Source: Candidatus Omnitrophota bacterium
Lineage (GTDB): Bacteria; Ratteibacteria; UBA8468; B48-G9; JAFGKM01
DNA length: 19,440 bases
Assembly: GCA_022704985.1 (NCBI GenBank)
Contig: JAKJFI010000001.1
Span: 1 to 19,440, forward strand
Reading direction: 5' to 3'
Shown here: piece by piece, positions 1 through 6,480 of the stretch
Layout of the letters: every line of letters starts with the position of its first letter
How positions within the stretch are numbered: position 1 is the first letter of the stretch
The notes under the pieces: generated by a model
Told to the model about the DNA's origin: nothing
What the model saw: only the letters and a program-made list of their open reading frames with translations
The model's database searches: none
Program-made: the position numbers and the translations under genes

Positions 1-250
1 AAACCTGCCTCGCGGGACAAGAGTCAACGTCGGGGTATCCTGCACGCTGAAGGAGATTCTCTTCGGACCTGCAAGGGTAGATGACGGCTCCCAAAACCTG
101 ATGGGAGCGCTGAAGCTTTCCATGGGTTCGCTTGGGGCGAAGAACATAAAAGAGATGCAGATGGTGGAAATGGCAGTGACGCCGTCCATCAAGACGGAAG
201 GTAAGATATACCAGTCTCTTATCAAGCAGATGTCGAGAAACAAGAAATAG
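1..250 (+). CDS. IMP dehydrogenase-like protein, GuaB3 type (3' end only)
   Basis: The gene enters from the left edge; reading from base 2, about 82 residues precede the TAG stop at 248-250. The tail carries LPRGTRV, a TLKEILFGPA segment, NLMGALKLSMGSLGAKNI and a TPSIKTEGKIYQ segment. This matches the C-terminal part of the IMPDH/GMP-reductase-like TIM-barrel group called GuaB3, in which an N-L-x-G-A-L-x-x-S-M motif replaces the usual GuaB 'GGLRxGMGYCG'. The family is assigned by homology to IMP dehydrogenase, and the reaction of many GuaB3 proteins is not settled. The catalytic cysteine loop lies outside the window, so activity cannot be judged. dnaE starts 62 bp downstream on the same strand and may be co-transcribed. 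A small CCCTC/GAGGG hairpin (273-287) without a U-run lies between them. Confidence 0.72.
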   Translation, partial: NLPRGTRVNVGVSCTLKEILFGPARVDDGSQNLMGALKLSMGSLGAKNIKEMQMVEMAVTPSIKTEGKIYQSLIKQMSRNKK

Positions 251-272
251 ACGGAACAGATGGATTGTAGCT

Positions 273-287
273 CCCTCGCAATGAGGG
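273..287 (+). other. Small hairpin in the guaB3-like/dnaE gap
   Basis: CCCTC (273-277) pairs with GAGGG (283-287) around a GCAAT loop. No U-run follows, so it is not a convincing terminator. It lies just upstream of the dnaE ribosome-binding site and would be in the leader of any transcript through this gap. Confidence 0.25.
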
Positions 288-312
288 CGTATCAAAGGAG
301 AGTTTTGGATAA

Positions 313-3300
313 ATGAAAGAATTTGTGCATCTCCATCTACATACCGAGCACAGCCTGCTTGACGGCATGTGCAGGATAAGCAAGGTGACGGAAGCCGCGC
401 ACAGGTTCGGGATGAAGGCGCTTGCTATAACCGACCACGGCACAATGGGTGGAGTTATAAAGTTCTATGAAGATGCTTTACAGCATGGCATCAAGCCTAT
501 CATAGGTTGCGAGATGTACATCGCTCCGGGGAGCCGCTTCGAACAGAAATACGAAAGCAAAAAGGATGCTTATTATCACATCACTCTTCTTGCCAGAAAC
601 AATCAGGGTTACCAGAACCTTCTCAAGCTCGCAACTCTTTCATACACCGAGGGCTATTATTACAAGCAGAGGATAGACCGGGAGCTTCTTGAACAGAACT
701 GCGAGGGGCTGATTATTCTTGGCGGCTGTCTCAAGGGGGAGGTCAGTTCCCAACTTCTGAACGGCGACCTGAAAAAAGCCGAGGAGACGGTGGGATTCTA
801 CCGGGAGATAGCGGGCGGTGAAAATTTCTTCCTTGAGCTGATGGACAATAAACTGCCTGAACAGGAGAAGGCGAACAAGATGATGATAGAGCTGGCAGGT
901 AGGACGGGAGCCGGTCTTGTGGCCACAAACGACTGCCACTACATAAAAAAGGAAGATGCGTTTGCGCACGAGGTTTTGCTGTGCGTCCAAACCCTCTCCC
1001 ACATTGAAGATAAGGACAGGATGCGGTTCCAGACAGACGAGTTTTACTTCAAGAGTCCGGAGGAGATGCACGAAGCCTTCAGAGACGTGCCGGAGTCTCT
1101 AAAAAACACCGTGGAGATAGCCGAAAGGTGCAACGTAAAGATAGGCATAGGGGAATACCATCTGCCCGTATTTTATCCTCCGGAAGGAAAGAAACCTGAG
1201 GCGTACCTTGAAGAGCTCGTAGTGAAAGGACTCTGGGAAAGATTTCACCTGGAGGTTTCAAGTCTTGAAAAATCCGATGGAAAAAATGAAATTGTTGAAA
1301 GGACGCGGTACGAATTCGACGTCATAAAAAAGATGGGTTTTGCCAGTTATTTCCTGATAATCCAGGATTTTGTAAACAGGGCAAAGCAGGAAAAGATAAT
1401 GGTGGGTCCCGGAAGAGGCTCGGCCGCCGGCAGCATCGTGGCGTTCCTTCTGGGCATCACCGACATAAATCCCCTGCCGTATAACCTCATATTCGAGAGG
1501 TTCCTGAATCCGGAAAGAATCAGTCTGCCTGACATAGACGTTGATTTCTGTGACAGGCGGCGCGACGAGGTCATTGCCTACATCAAGGGGAAATACGGCG
1601 CCGAGAATGTCTCGCAGATAGGAACCTACGGAAGGATGGCGGCAAGAGCGGTGCTCCGGGACGTGGGAAGGGCGCTGGGTTTCAGTTACAGCGAGGTTGA
1701 CCGGTTTGCAAAGCTGATATCGCCTGAAATCGGAGTTACTCTTGAGGACGAGGTGAACTCCAACACCGAGATAAAACGGATTATTGAAAGCGACGAAAAG
1801 GTCAAACAGCTCTTTGACATATCACTCAAGCTGGAAGGGCTGGCAAGACATGCTTCAACTCACGCGGCAGGGCTTGTAATAACGGAAAAGCCGGTTCATG
1901 AATACGCGCCGCTCTTCAGAACCTCAAAGGGCGAAGTCGCTACCCAGTACGATATGGACGGCGTGGCGAAAATCGGTCTGCTCAAGGTTGATATACTGGG
2001 GCTTAAGACCCTATCCGTCATAGAGGATACCCTTGAACTCCTGAAGGAAAGGCGCGGGGTCGAGATAAAAGAATTTCCGTTGGACGACAGGAAGACATAC
2101 CGCCTGCTTTCAAGGGGTGAATCCCTGGGCATATTCCAGCTTGAAAGTAAGGGGATGCAGGACCTTTTAAAGGACAGCCAGCCGGAAGTCTTCGATGACA
2201 TAATAGCGATTCTTGCCCTTTACCGGCCCGGTCCCATGAAGAGCGGGATGGTAAAGGAATACATCAAGAGGAAGAAAGACCCGACACAGGTTGTCTACGA
2301 CCATCCGCTCCTTGAGCCCATACTCAAAACCACCTACGGCATTATCCTCTACCAGGAACAGGTTATGGAGATAGCCCACCGGTTTGCCGGCTTTACCATG
2401 GGCCAGGCAGATGAACTGCGCAAGGCGATGGGCAAGAAGATAACGGCGGTCATGGAGCAGAAGCGAGAGAGTTTCGTGGAAGGCGCCTGCAAAAACGGGG
2501 CTGACAAACGCATCGCGGAAAAAGTTTTTGAACAGATAGCCATGTTTGCCGGATACGGATTCAACAAGTCCCACAGTACCGGTTACGCGTTACTCTCGTA
2601 TCAGACCGCCTACCTGAAGGCAAATTACCCTCTGGAGTTTATGAATTCCCTGCTGAACAGCGAAATAGGGGATTTTGCCAAGATTGCCGAGTACATAGAC
2701 GAATGCGAGAGGATGAAGATATGGATACTTCCCCCTGACGTCTGCGAGAGCGGCGATAGGTTCAGGATATTCAGCAACGACATTCTTTTCGGGCTTGGCG
2801 CCGTTAAAAATGTCGGCTCCGGCGCGATAAAGTCCGTAATGGAAGCTCGGGAGAAGGGTGTCTTCAGGTCTCTCTTCGACTTCTGTGAAAGGGTGAATCT
2901 GCGCACAGTGAACAAGAAAGTGGTGGAGAGCTTTGTGAAGGCGGGTGCGTTTGACTACCTTGAGACCCCGCGTTCCCAGCTCTTTGCGATAATTGACGAC
3001 GCAATTAGCCGCGGTTCAAAGATACAGAAGAAGGCCGCTGACGGGCAAATGGATATCTTCGGTTCCGAAAACGTAAGTATTGCGCCGGTCATGGACACCG
3101 GCGTGCTGACAACCCTGCCCGAATGGTCTGAGAGCAGGCTTCTTTCATACGAAAAGGAGATGCTGGGGGTCTATTTGACCGGGCATCCCCTTGAAAGATA
3201 CGTTTCAATTATGAAGATGTTTTCCAACGCCGCTATCTCAGACCTTGACGAGAAGGTGCGTGACGGTGCGGTCGTCAGCGTAGGCGGCATCCTCACCGAG

Positions 3301-3762
3301 ATAAAAAGGACTACTACCAAGAAAGGCGAGAGGATGGGCTGGGGCGACCTGGAAGACCTTACCGGCAGGGTAAAGGTGTTGTTCTATCCCAAGATATACG
3401 AAGCATATTCCAGCCTCATCCGGAAGAGCTCGATAATATTTGTTAAGGGACGGCTGGAAAAAAGGGACAGGGTTACCATCGTTGCTGATGAGGTGGCAAA
3501 CCTCAACACTGCCAAGGATAGGTTTCTTGCCAACGTGGAGATAGACGTGAAACTGCCTTTTCAGGAAGAAAAGCTTGAAAAACTCAAGGAACTTTTCATC
3601 AAGAACAGAGGCAACTGCCCTCTTTACCTCAACCTCATAAAGGACGGAAACAAGAAGGTCAAGGTCAAGGCGAACGGCTACACGGTAAATCCCGACGTAG
3701 AGTTTATTGAAGATTTAAAGGTTATATTGGGGGATGCCACCGCCTTCCACATCGGCCTTTAA
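313..3762 (+). CDS. dnaE: DNA polymerase III subunit alpha (replicative polymerase)
   Basis: Full-length 1149-aa DnaE, the catalytic subunit of the replicase. The N-terminal PHP domain (about 1-210) has HLHLH (6-10), DG at 17-18, TDHG at 40-43, GCE at 65-67, H89, GGC at 137-139 and NDCH at 206-209. All nine usual metal-ligand positions therefore look occupied, unlike the degenerate E. coli PHP. The palm has a GPGRGS motif (365-370) and PDIDVDF, with catalytic Asp407/Asp409, and the third Asp560 in KVDILGL. A QMDIF pentapeptide (912-916) fits an internal beta-clamp-binding motif, and an OB-fold follows near 985-1060. The start at 313 is preceded by AAAGGAG at 294-300, a somewhat long spacing; no other start fits better. 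The length is typical for DnaE1. Base composition is like the chromosomal genes and unlike the cassette that follows. Confidence 0.97.
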   Translation: MKEFVHLHLHTEHSLLDGMCRISKVTEAAHRFGMKALAITDHGTMGGVIKFYEDALQHGIKPIIGCEMYIAPGSRFEQKYESKKDAYYHITLLARNNQGYQNLLKLATLSYTEGYYYKQRIDRELLEQNCEGLIILGGCLKGEVSSQLLNGDLKKAEETVGFYREIAGGENFFLELMDNKLPEQEKANKMMIELAGRTGAGLVATNDCHYIKKEDAFAHEVLLCVQTLSHIEDKDRMRFQTDEFYFKSPEEMHEAFRDVPESLKNTVEIAERCNVKIGIGEYHLPVFYPPEGKKPEAYLEELVVKGLWERFHLEVSSLEKSDGKNEIVERTRYEFDVIKKMGFASYFLIIQDFVNRAKQEKIMVGPGRGSAAGSIVAFLLGITDINPLPYNLIFERFLNPERISLPDIDVDFCDRRRDEVIAYIKGKYGAENVSQIGTYGRMAARAVLRDVGRALGFSYSEVDRFAKLISPEIGVTLEDEVNSNTEIKRIIESDEKVKQLFDISLKLEGLARHASTHAAGLVITEKPVHEYAPLFRTSKGEVATQYDMDGVAKIGLLKVDILGLKTLSVIEDTLELLKERRGVEIKEFPLDDRKTYRLLSRGESLGIFQLESKGMQDLLKDSQPEVFDDIIAILALYRPGPMKSGMVKEYIKRKKDPTQVVYDHPLLEPILKTTYGIILYQEQVMEIAHRFAGFTMGQADELRKAMGKKITAVMEQKRESFVEGACKNGADKRIAEKVFEQIAMFAGYGFNKSHSTGYALLSYQTAYLKANYPLEFMNSLLNSEIGDFAKIAEYIDECERMKIWILPPDVCESGDRFRIFSNDILFGLGAVKNVGSGAIKSVMEAREKGVFRSLFDFCERVNLRTVNKKVVESFVKAGAFDYLETPRSQLFAIIDDAISRGSKIQKKAADGQMDIFGSENVSIAPVMDTGVLTTLPEWSESRLLSYEKEMLGVYLTGHPLERYVSIMKMFSNAAISDLDEKVRDGAVVSVGGILTEIKRTTTKKGERMGWGDLEDLTGRVKVLFYPKIYEAYSSLIRKSSIIFVKGRLEKRDRVTIVADEVANLNTAKDRFLANVEIDVKLPFQEEKLEKLKELFIKNRGNCPLYLNLIKDGNKKVKVKANGYTVNPDVEFIEDLKVILGDATAFHIGL

Positions 3763-3860
3763 CCCTCCCCGTATTACTGTCTTGTTCTCTGCATGAATTG
3801 CAACCCGGGCAAATTCAGGAAAATACCTGTAGCTGTTGGATTCATTGCACGGTTTTTGCC

Positions 3861-3889
3861 TTGCCTGTTTTGTCGTAATCTGTTATTAT
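3861..3889 (+). promoter_or_regulatory. Candidate sigma70-type promoter for the restriction-enzyme gene
   Basis: TTGCCT (3861-3866), 17 bp, TATTAT (3884-3889). Transcription would start near 3896-3897, which is the second in-frame ATG (3897) of the downstream gene. No Shine-Dalgarno sequence is visible. The first ATG (3888) lies inside the -10 element and so would not be transcribed from this promoter. Confidence 0.45.
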
Positions 3890-3896
3890 GATAATT

Positions 3897-4775
3897 ATGA
3901 AAAAACTTTGGAGTCAAGACACTGAAAAAGACTTCTTCCTAAAATCTCTCGAATTGGCAAGTCCAGAGAAACTCTTCTATACCTCGTCGGATGGGAAATT
4001 TCTTGCTTATTGGCCCAAAAAATACGTTGGAGTGAAAAATACATTGCAAAGCAGGAATGCTCTTATAGGTTCATACACTGAAAAGTGGACTACGGAATTA
4101 CTGAGTGAAATAGCGGAAGAGGTTGGCGGTTATTCTGTTCAAGGAGTTGTTGCCGAGGGAATAGGATTGACTAAACGGTCTCCCGCTGATGTTGCAATTT
4201 GCAGGACAAAGGAAAAAGTGCAGAAGCCCAAAAATATTATCATAATCATTGAAGTCAAAATGTCAGTCGTTTGGAACTGGGAATTTATTGCTTCGACGAA
4301 AGAATTACTGTGTATCGGTGACTATAGGAGTCATCAAGGTAATCCTAGCCTTTTAAGGTCGGATACCATGTTAAAGGCTATTGGCAAGAGTATTAATGTA
4401 CGTGTCTCCAGTGTTTCAGCATCGAAAATTCCAATTATTATTTTAGGAAATACTCCTGTTTCGCAAAACTATTATGAGAAAGTGGACCAGTTAAAACGAT
4501 GTGGGATTATCCAAGGATTCTGGTCGGTTAATCCGAATCCTCTTGATAATGATGAAGAGAATTTGAAGTTCACAACGTATAAAGGATTCTGCAGATATGA
4601 TAATTATGAGGCATTGAGACAGAACGTACTAGCACTTTTGACAGAGAAAAGAGAATTCTTCTCCAGTATGCAGACCCAAAAAGATTTAGGAGAAATTATT
4701 GAAGAGGCCGATAAAGAGCAAACTTACGAAGGCAAAGCGCAGAAGTTTTTAGATCTTCTCCGACAAACGACATAG
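3897..4775 (+). CDS. Putative type II restriction endonuclease (PD-(D/E)XK-like)
   Basis: 292-aa protein (295 if the ATG at 3888 is used). I do not recognise the exact family. The likely nuclease core is SPADVAIC followed about 20 residues later by a hydrophobic strand ending IIEVKMS, i.e. D...(x)n...E-x-K, the PD-(D/E)XK pattern. A cluster of conserved-looking charged and aromatic residues precedes it (SYTEKWTTELL), as in many restriction enzymes. The methyltransferase starts only 8 nt after the TAG stop, which supports a restriction-modification pair. The gene is AT-rich with A/T-ending codons, unlike dnaE, suggesting horizontal acquisition. Start 3897 is chosen because the candidate promoter would begin the transcript there; no Shine-Dalgarno is present for either ATG. 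The function is inferred from context and the nuclease-like motif, and recognition site is unknown. Confidence 0.6.
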   Translation: MKKLWSQDTEKDFFLKSLELASPEKLFYTSSDGKFLAYWPKKYVGVKNTLQSRNALIGSYTEKWTTELLSEIAEEVGGYSVQGVVAEGIGLTKRSPADVAICRTKEKVQKPKNIIIIIEVKMSVVWNWEFIASTKELLCIGDYRSHQGNPSLLRSDTMLKAIGKSINVRVSSVSASKIPIIILGNTPVSQNYYEKVDQLKRCGIIQGFWSVNPNPLDNDEENLKFTTYKGFCRYDNYEALRQNVLALLTEKREFFSSMQTQKDLGEIIEEADKEQTYEGKAQKFLDLLRQTT

Positions 4776-4783
4776 GAAAATTC

Positions 4784-5716
4784 ATGGGACAGAGAATTGC
4801 TAATGCTGCAAAGCGGAAGGGAACGGAGACAAGTTCTTTCGGCGTTTCGGGTAGAATTAATCATGATTCCTCAAAATTTTATAATAGCCGGATGTACGAG
4901 GGGTTGGATAACAGGAAGAATGTTAAGTATGTGGAAAATCCGGTTGACAGCGTCTATGTAAATAAGGTTTTTTGTAAAAGTAGTGAGAATATGTCTGAAT
5001 TGCCTGATAATAGCATCCATTTGATGGTTACATCCCCCCCGTATAATGTTGGCAAGGTGTATGACGGTAATTTATCACTTAAAGAATATAGAGAGATGCT
5101 TAAACGGGTGTTGCTGGAAACATATAGAGTTCTGGTACCTGGTGGCAGGGCATGCGTAAATATTGCAAATCTTGGTAGGAAACCATATATACCCCTGCAT
5201 AGTTATATTATTGAAGATATGAGTTCAATAGGTTTTTTAATGCGGGGAGAGGTTCTATGGGATAAAGGAAACAGTGCTAGCTCTTCCACTGCTTGGGGAA
5301 CATATCTTCAGGCAAACAATCCGGTATTGCGGGATGTGCACGAATATATACTTATATTCTGCAAAGACACCTTTACCCGCTATAATCCTTATCGTAGAAA
5401 AAGCACTATAAGGAAGGAAGAGTTCTTGGAATTTACGAAAAGTGTATGGAAATTTAATGCGGAACGGGCAACGAAAATAGGACATCCTGCACCTTTCCCT
5501 GTAGAATTACCATATCGTTTGATTCAACTGTATACTTTTGAAGATGAATTTGTATTAGACCCTTTTGCAGGCAGTGGTACAGCGTGTATAGCGGCACTGC
5601 AAACTAAAAGAAAATATATTGCCTACGACATTGACAAACAATATTGCAACCTATCCGAAACCAGAATAAAGCAATTTCTATCAAAACAATCCACATTATT
5701 TGCAAATCAACTTTAA
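4784..5716 (+). CDS. Site-specific DNA methyltransferase (N4-cytosine/beta-class N6-adenine type)
   Basis: 310-aa modification enzyme using S-adenosylmethionine. Catalytic motif IV is TSPPY (83-87), preceded by LPDNSIHLMV. The AdoMet-binding motif I, DPFAGSGT (259-266), comes after it, with KYIAYDID next. The IV-before-I order and the SPPY tetrad fit beta-class methyltransferases, which modify the exocyclic amino group of cytosine (N4) or adenine (N6); I cannot choose between these by eye. The segment AWGTYLQANNPVLRDVHEYI is also typical of this group. It starts 8 nt after the putative endonuclease with TAGGAAAA as a weak ribosome-binding site. The SPP codons form a run of seven C (5034-5040). 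The gene is AT-rich like its partner. It should protect host DNA from the upstream nuclease. Confidence 0.9.
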   Translation: MGQRIANAAKRKGTETSSFGVSGRINHDSSKFYNSRMYEGLDNRKNVKYVENPVDSVYVNKVFCKSSENMSELPDNSIHLMVTSPPYNVGKVYDGNLSLKEYREMLKRVLLETYRVLVPGGRACVNIANLGRKPYIPLHSYIIEDMSSIGFLMRGEVLWDKGNSASSSTAWGTYLQANNPVLRDVHEYILIFCKDTFTRYNPYRRKSTIRKEEFLEFTKSVWKFNAERATKIGHPAPFPVELPYRLIQLYTFEDEFVLDPFAGSGTACIAALQTKRKYIAYDIDKQYCNLSETRIKQFLSKQSTLFANQL

Positions 5717-5728
5717 AAAGAGGGTGTT

Positions 5729-5935
5729 ATGAAAATGTTTGAAGTTGTTTTGATGAAATCATATATTGTCACGATAAATGCGGAGAATGAAAGAAAAGCC
5801 CGGGAGTATGCAGAGTTTTTTACCGGTGATGTTCAGGATATTTCATCGGCAGAACAGAGGCAGGAATTCAGTTTCCAGATAAAAGATATTGATTGCAGGA
5901 TAAACGAATCATTTGATAGCATAGCAGTAGAATGA
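5729..5935 (+). CDS. Small hypothetical protein at the end of the restriction-modification cassette
   Basis: A 68-aa protein I do not recognise. It starts 12 nt after the methyltransferase stop with a good purine-rich ribosome-binding site (AAAAAGAGGG), so it is probably translated as part of the cassette. The sequence suggests a beta-strand (SYIVTINAE), a charged helix ([12 protein letters not shown]), then strands ([10 protein letters not shown]), a compact beta-alpha-beta shape with no signal peptide or membrane segment. Methionine 9 is an alternative start. The stop (TGA, 5933-5935) overlaps the first ATG of the mtnA remnant. A role with the restriction-modification pair is only a guess from position. 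Confidence 0.55.
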   Translation: MKMFEVVLMKSYIVTINAENERKAREYAEFFTGDVQDISSAEQRQEFSFQIKDIDCRINESFDSIAVE

Positions 5936-6059
5936 AGCCGATTATAAGGGCACTTTGGAGGGAAAGGGTTCGGCTGTCTCCGAAAGACGCGCCGGTGTAT
6001 AATCTCGCTTTTGATGTGACGCCGGCAAAACTGATAAAGGGTTTTATCACAGAAAATGG

Positions 6060-6065
6060 TATAAT
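6060..6065 (+). promoter_or_regulatory. Possible -10 element for the tRNA-Val gene
   Basis: TATAAT is a perfect -10 hexamer. Transcription would begin near 6072, about 27 nt before the tRNA. No good -35 is seen at 16-18 bp upstream, so the call is weak. Confidence 0.3.
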
Positions 6066-6069
6066 AAAT

Positions 6070-6082
6070 AACGGATTCCGTT
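6070..6082 (+). terminator. Short hairpin after the mtnA remnant, possible relic terminator
   Basis: AACGG (6070-6074) pairs with CCGTT (6078-6082) around ATT, followed by a weak ATGATTTT run. It sits where the original mtnA gene would have ended. The stem is short, so it would be a weak terminator at best. Confidence 0.25.
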
Positions 6083-6098
6083 ATGATTTTGTACAGCA

Positions 6099-6171
6099 GG
6101 GCGGTTGGCTCAGCGGTTAGAGCGCCTGCTTCACACGCAGGAAGTCACAGGTTCGATTCCTGTACCGCCCA
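6099..6171 (+). tRNA. tRNA-Val (anticodon CAC)
   Basis: 73-nt cloverleaf. The acceptor stem is GGGCGGT (6099-6105) with ACCGCCC (6164-6170) and discriminator A6171. The D-stem is GCTC/GAGC (6108-6111 with 6120-6123). The anticodon stem is CCTGC/GCAGG (6125-6129 with 6137-6141), with loop TTCACAC and anticodon CAC at 6132-6134, reading GTG codons. The T-stem is ACAGG/CCTGT (6147-6151 with 6159-6163) around TTCGATT. CCA is not encoded. The 3' end (from 6154) is repeated 169 bp downstream. Confidence 0.97.
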
Positions 6172-6172
6172 T
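6154..6172 (+). repeat. 19-bp direct repeat, copy 1 (tRNA-Val 3' end)
   Basis: The 19 bases from C6154 to T6172 cover the T-loop, T-stem 3' strand, acceptor 3' strand and discriminator, plus one trailer base. They recur exactly at 6323-6341. Confidence 0.9.
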
Positions 6173-6341
6173 TTGGAAGTGCAAGAAGGAGTTGGGTTGT
6201 AAAGGGTGAAAGACGGAAGTTAATAAGTAGACTAGGAATCGAAGGGAGCCTGCTTATGAACTGCGACGAAAAGGAGCAGTGAATAGGCGGGTGGCCGACC
6301 GGAGCACTGTGTGCGGAGGCGCCGATTCCTGTACCGCCCAT
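6172..6341 (+). ncRNA. Structured tRNA-trailer segment ending in a copy of the tRNA 3' end
   Basis: This stretch between the tRNA and the end of the second 19-bp repeat has no credible gene. It can fold into local hairpins: CTGCT/AGCAG (6250-6254 with 6275-6279) and GCAC/GTGC (6304-6307 with 6311-6314). Its last part, from about 6287, loosely resembles a decayed tRNA-Val copy, with a GGCGG start and an intact T-loop-to-acceptor end. The geometry (a 19-bp tRNA 3' end repeated at a 169-bp interval) recalls the E. coli tyrT operon, where 178-bp repeats carry the last 19 bp of tRNA-Tyr and give rtT RNA. Alternatives are an attachment-site duplication left by a small element, or a tRNA-end-targeting repeat family. 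That it is a discrete RNA is inference. Confidence 0.35.
6323..6341 (+). repeat. 19-bp direct repeat, copy 2
   Basis: Exact copy of 6154-6172 at a 169-bp interval. The bases before the match differ (GCGC here, AGGTT in the tRNA), so the identity begins sharply within the T-loop. Confidence 0.9.
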
Positions 6342-6388
6342 GGAATTTTTCTTTGGGAAGGAATTGAATCGAGACTTCAAAAGGGGAA

Positions 6389-6409
6389 GAGGGAAAAGAA
6401 ATGTCCCTC
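6389..6409 (+). other. Hairpin in the leader of the IMPase-family gene
   Basis: GAGGGA (6389-6394) pairs with TCCCTC (6404-6409) across a 9-nt purine-rich loop. It precedes the terminator-like hairpin at 6446-6461. The two could be part of the tRNA trailer or of a regulated leader. I do not recognise a known riboswitch class. Confidence 0.3.
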
Positions 6410-6445
6410 GAGTAGTATGTTTCGGGGGGATATGAGTTTTAGCGC

Positions 6446-6470
6446 CGGAGGGAAACCTCCGTGTTTTTTT
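6446..6470 (+). terminator. Intrinsic terminator-like hairpin just before the IMPase-family gene
   Basis: CGGAGG (6446-6451), a GAAA loop, CCTCCG (6456-6461), then TG and seven T. This is a classic intrinsic terminator: six GC-rich pairs, a stable tetraloop and a U-run. It probably ends the tRNA transcript. It lies only 10 nt before the next start codon, leaving no room for a separate promoter, so the gene may depend on read-through or on regulated termination. Confidence 0.7.
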
Positions 6471-6480
6471 AGAGAGAAAA

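Larger units (their letters stand above)
5932..6120 (+). pseudogene. mtnA: 3' remnant of mtnA (S-methyl-5-thioribose-1-phosphate isomerase)
   Basis: This 62-codon open frame reads, from about residue 13, [12 protein letters not shown], then [14 protein letters not shown] and ITENGII. This is the conserved C-terminal end of MtnA, the methionine-salvage isomerase ('PVYNPAFDVTPAELI..IITERGVI' in the family). Only about 35 recognisable residues (roughly 5968-6066) remain of a protein normally about 340-350 aa. The catalytic cysteine and aspartate are missing, so it cannot be functional. The reading frame then runs through a hairpin and stops inside the tRNA gene, so the ORF end is accidental. The AT-rich restriction-modification cassette lies where the rest of the gene should be. 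Base composition returns to the chromosomal type within this remnant. Confidence 0.8.

Noticed and set aside
3780..3835. Inverted repeat GAATTGC...GCAAATTC after dnaE as a terminator
   Set aside because: The stem has a bulge and no U-run follows, so it is not a convincing terminator.
6117..6380. Minus-strand 87-aa frame containing GRYRNRTCDF
   Set aside because: It is antisense to the tRNA-Val gene and its repeated tail; this peptide is what tRNA complements encode and is a familiar misannotation.
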